The notes below the pieces were generated by a model. It was not told the DNA's origin. It was given only the letters and a program-made list of their open reading frames with translations, and did no database searches. This document shows positions 62,375-64,000 of a stretch of 64,000 nucleotides of DNA, piece by piece. Within the stretch, counting starts at the first letter, position 1, and the number at the start of each line of letters is the position of its first letter. Position numbers and translations under genes: made by a program. The stretch is taken from assembly GCF_000382245.1 (NCBI RefSeq), contig NZ_KB907866.1:1-64000 (forward strand). The letters run 5' to 3'. This DNA is from Kushneria aurantia DSM 21353 (GTDB lineage: Bacteria; Pseudomonadota; Gammaproteobacteria; Pseudomonadales; Halomonadaceae).

Positions 62375-64000
62375 ATGGATCGAAGAACGCTACTCAAGGC
62401 ATCTGCGGCGCTTTCAGCGCTGGGTCTTTCCGTACGCTCCGCATTTGCCGGTGCGGGCCAGCAAAGCGGTGAAGGTGACGGCGTCGCCGTGGCGCTGGAC
62501 GAGCAGAGCACATCGTTTGACTACGACTGGCTCAAGTCGCACGCTCGCGAACTGGCCGGCAGCGCATGGCAGGATACCACTCAGCAGCTGCCCGATACCC
62601 TGACGCTCAACAATCTCGACCCTCGCGAATACTCCGCCATCAGCTACGCGCAGAATCATGCCCTGTGGTCGGATCTGGCCCGCGGTGATCTGCAGGTGCA
62701 GTTTTTCCATGTCGGCATGCAGTTCAATCAGCCAGTGCGCATGTATAGCCTGGTCGAGGGCCAGGCCCGTCAGATCCATTTTCTCCCGGAGCTTTTCACC
62801 TACGGCGATAGCGGCGTCGATGTCAGTCAACTGGAAGGGCACGATCTGGGCTTCGCCGGCTGGCGGGTATCGAAACGCCCTGATTTTTCGGCCTATGCCA
62901 ACATCGTTGCCTTTCTGGGTGCGACCTACTTCCGGGCCATCGACAGCGGCGACCAGTTCGGTCTGTCGGCGCGCGGCCTGTCTATCAATACAGCCGTGTC
63001 GCCGCAACACGGGCCGGAGGAGTTCCCTTACTTCAGGGCATTCTGGTTCGAGCAGCCCGCTGCGCACAGTACACGCATGACGGTCTATGCACTGCTCGAT
63101 TCGCAGTCGGCGACCGGCGCTTATCGTTTCGATATCGATATGCAGCAGGGCCGTGTGGTGATGGGTATCGATGTCAATGTCTATCCCCGTGAGCCGATCG
63201 AGCGGTTGGGTATCGCGCCGATGACCAGCATGTTCCTGACCGGTACCAGTCAGCGCATGCGTCGCGATACCATCGTGCCGCTGATTCACGACTCCGATCG
63301 GCTGTCGATCTGGACGGCGGAGGGGGAGTGGATCTGCCGCCCGCTCTACAACCCCGAGACCCTGCAGTACAACATCTTCAGAGACCACAATCCGCGCGGC
63401 TTCGGGCTGGTGCAGGATGACCACGAGTTCGCCAACTACCGCGATCCGGTCAACTACTACAGCGCTCGGCCCAGTCTCTGGTGCGAGCCCACCAACGACT
63501 GGGGCGAGGGCGGTATCGTACTGCTCGAACTGCCGACGCTGGGGGAAACGGTCGATAATATCGGCGCCTTCTGGCAGCCCTCTCAGCCTGTCGAGGCGGG
63601 CCAGGCGCTGCACTACAGTTACAACCTCTACTGGAGCCCGCGCCCTCCCGTCAAACCCTCTCTGGGCCAGGTCGACAAGACCTGGAGCGGCATGGGCGCG
63701 GTGCGCGACGGCTGGATTCCCGGTGAGCACAACCCGGAGACCTGGGCGAAGCGCTTTGCAATCGATTTCCGCGGCGAGCCGATCGCCAGCATGCCTGACG
63801 ACGCCGACATCGGGGCGGTCATCAGCGCCTCCCGTGGCGAAACCCAACTGGTGTCGGTGACCCGACTGCGGGCGCCGCTCAATATGTGGCGTGCCCAGTT
63901 CGATTGGTATCCGCAGAGCGATTCAGTCGAGCCGGTAACGCTGCGGCTTTATCTCCAGCAGGGCGATCAGACCCTGAGCGAAACCTGGCTTTATCAGTTC
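62375..64000 (+). CDS. opgD: glucan biosynthesis protein D (periplasmic, Tat-exported), partial
   Basis: Open for 542 codons to the window edge without a stop, about the full length of OpgD. A twin-arginine signal (MDRRTLLKASAALSALGLSV, ending RSAFAGA) marks it as OpgD/MdoD rather than the Sec-exported OpgG. The body has QVQFFHVGMQFNQPVRMY, FAYANIVAFLGATYFRA-like (FSAYANIVAFLGATYFRAI) and EYPYFRAFWFEQP-like segments (EEFPYFRAFWFEQP). It is involved in backbone structure of osmoregulated periplasmic glucans. GAGGAATC lies upstream of ATG 62375. The stop is expected just beyond the window. Confidence 0.92.
   Translation, partial: MDRRTLLKASAALSALGLSVRSAFAGAGQQSGEGDGVAVALDEQSTSFDYDWLKSHARELAGSAWQDTTQQLPDTLTLNNLDPREYSAISYAQNHALWSDLARGDLQVQFFHVGMQFNQPVRMYSLVEGQARQIHFLPELFTYGDSGVDVSQLEGHDLGFAGWRVSKRPDFSAYANIVAFLGATYFRAIDSGDQFGLSARGLSINTAVSPQHGPEEFPYFRAFWFEQPAAHSTRMTVYALLDSQSATGAYRFDIDMQQGRVVMGIDVNVYPREPIERLGIAPMTSMFLTGTSQRMRRDTIVPLIHDSDRLSIWTAEGEWICRPLYNPETLQYNIFRDHNPRGFGLVQDDHEFANYRDPVNYYSARPSLWCEPTNDWGEGGIVLLELPTLGETVDNIGAFWQPSQPVEAGQALHYSYNLYWSPRPPVKPSLGQVDKTWSGMGAVRDGWIPGEHNPETWAKRFAIDFRGEPIASMPDDADIGAVISASRGETQLVSVTRLRAPLNMWRAQFDWYPQSDSVEPVTLRLYLQQGDQTLSETWLYQF

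Noticed and set aside
62414-63847. 477-aa minus-strand frame across opgD
   Set aside because: The plus strand encodes an uninterrupted Tat-signal glucan biosynthesis protein; the minus frame is its shadow.

Overview
The window looks like a chromosomal segment of a halophilic gammaproteobacterium of the Halomonadaceae (Halomonas-like). This rests on high G+C core genes, the assortment of gammaproteobacterial housekeeping functions (nirBD/nasA, pxpABC, sbcCD, opgD, csdA-type helicase, nfi) and the style of the TRAP and LysR loci. It is an inference from gene content, not a database match. No rRNA, tRNA or CRISPR array was recognised.

Left third (1-21 kb) is a defence and mobile-element island. 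It opens with an IS5-type transposase cut by a complete IS481-type element with a 6-bp target duplication. Next comes a type III-like restriction-modification operon: mod, a zeta-toxin-like ATPase broken by an internal deletion, a 64-aa gene, and res. Degraded IS3 debris follows, then an AbiE-type (type IV) toxin-antitoxin pair behind nested inverted repeats, then a decayed IS630. After that lies a tightly overlapping three-gene cassette made of an unknown 200-aa protein, a ~800-aa acidic protein with internal repeats, and an SNF2/HepA-like helicase; it is the best candidate here for an undescribed defence system. The island ends with an IS66 element that has a duplicated left end and abuts a tyrosine-recombinase remnant.

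Middle (21-36 kb) is metabolic and regulatory. It holds a TetR regulator divergent from a RidA-family gene with three evenly spaced operators, a FitAB toxin-antitoxin pair, LysR with an alpha/beta hydrolase and an F420-type NADP reductase-like protein, the carboxylase alpha subunit oadA, a TRAP transporter (P, Q, M) with LysR, two VOC proteins, and the 5-oxoprolinase operon pxpABC.

The nitrate assimilation locus (36.5-44.3 kb) is divergent: nasA on the plus strand, and nasC-like, nirB, nirD and a 21-codon stub of nirC on the minus strand. The intergenic region carries sigma-54-like promoters in both directions. Each is followed by a dual-hexaloop (ANTAR-type) leader whose second hairpin overlaps an intrinsic terminator. 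The two leaders mirror each other, including an identical 31-nt linker, so nitrate-responsive antitermination (NasR/NasT type) probably controls both arms. The regulator itself is not in the window.

Right third (44.3-64 kb) holds a VapBC pair plus an IS1182 scrap flanked by a 92-bp direct repeat of the adjacent ABC-transporter 3' end. It continues with a DUF748/AsmA-like protein, an M23 endopeptidase, a non-coding stretch with a truncated glutathionyl-hydroquinone reductase start, a DEAD-box RNA helicase, an MscS-type channel, endonuclease V, a small membrane protein, sbcDC, and a Tat-exported glucan biosynthesis protein (opgD) running off the end.
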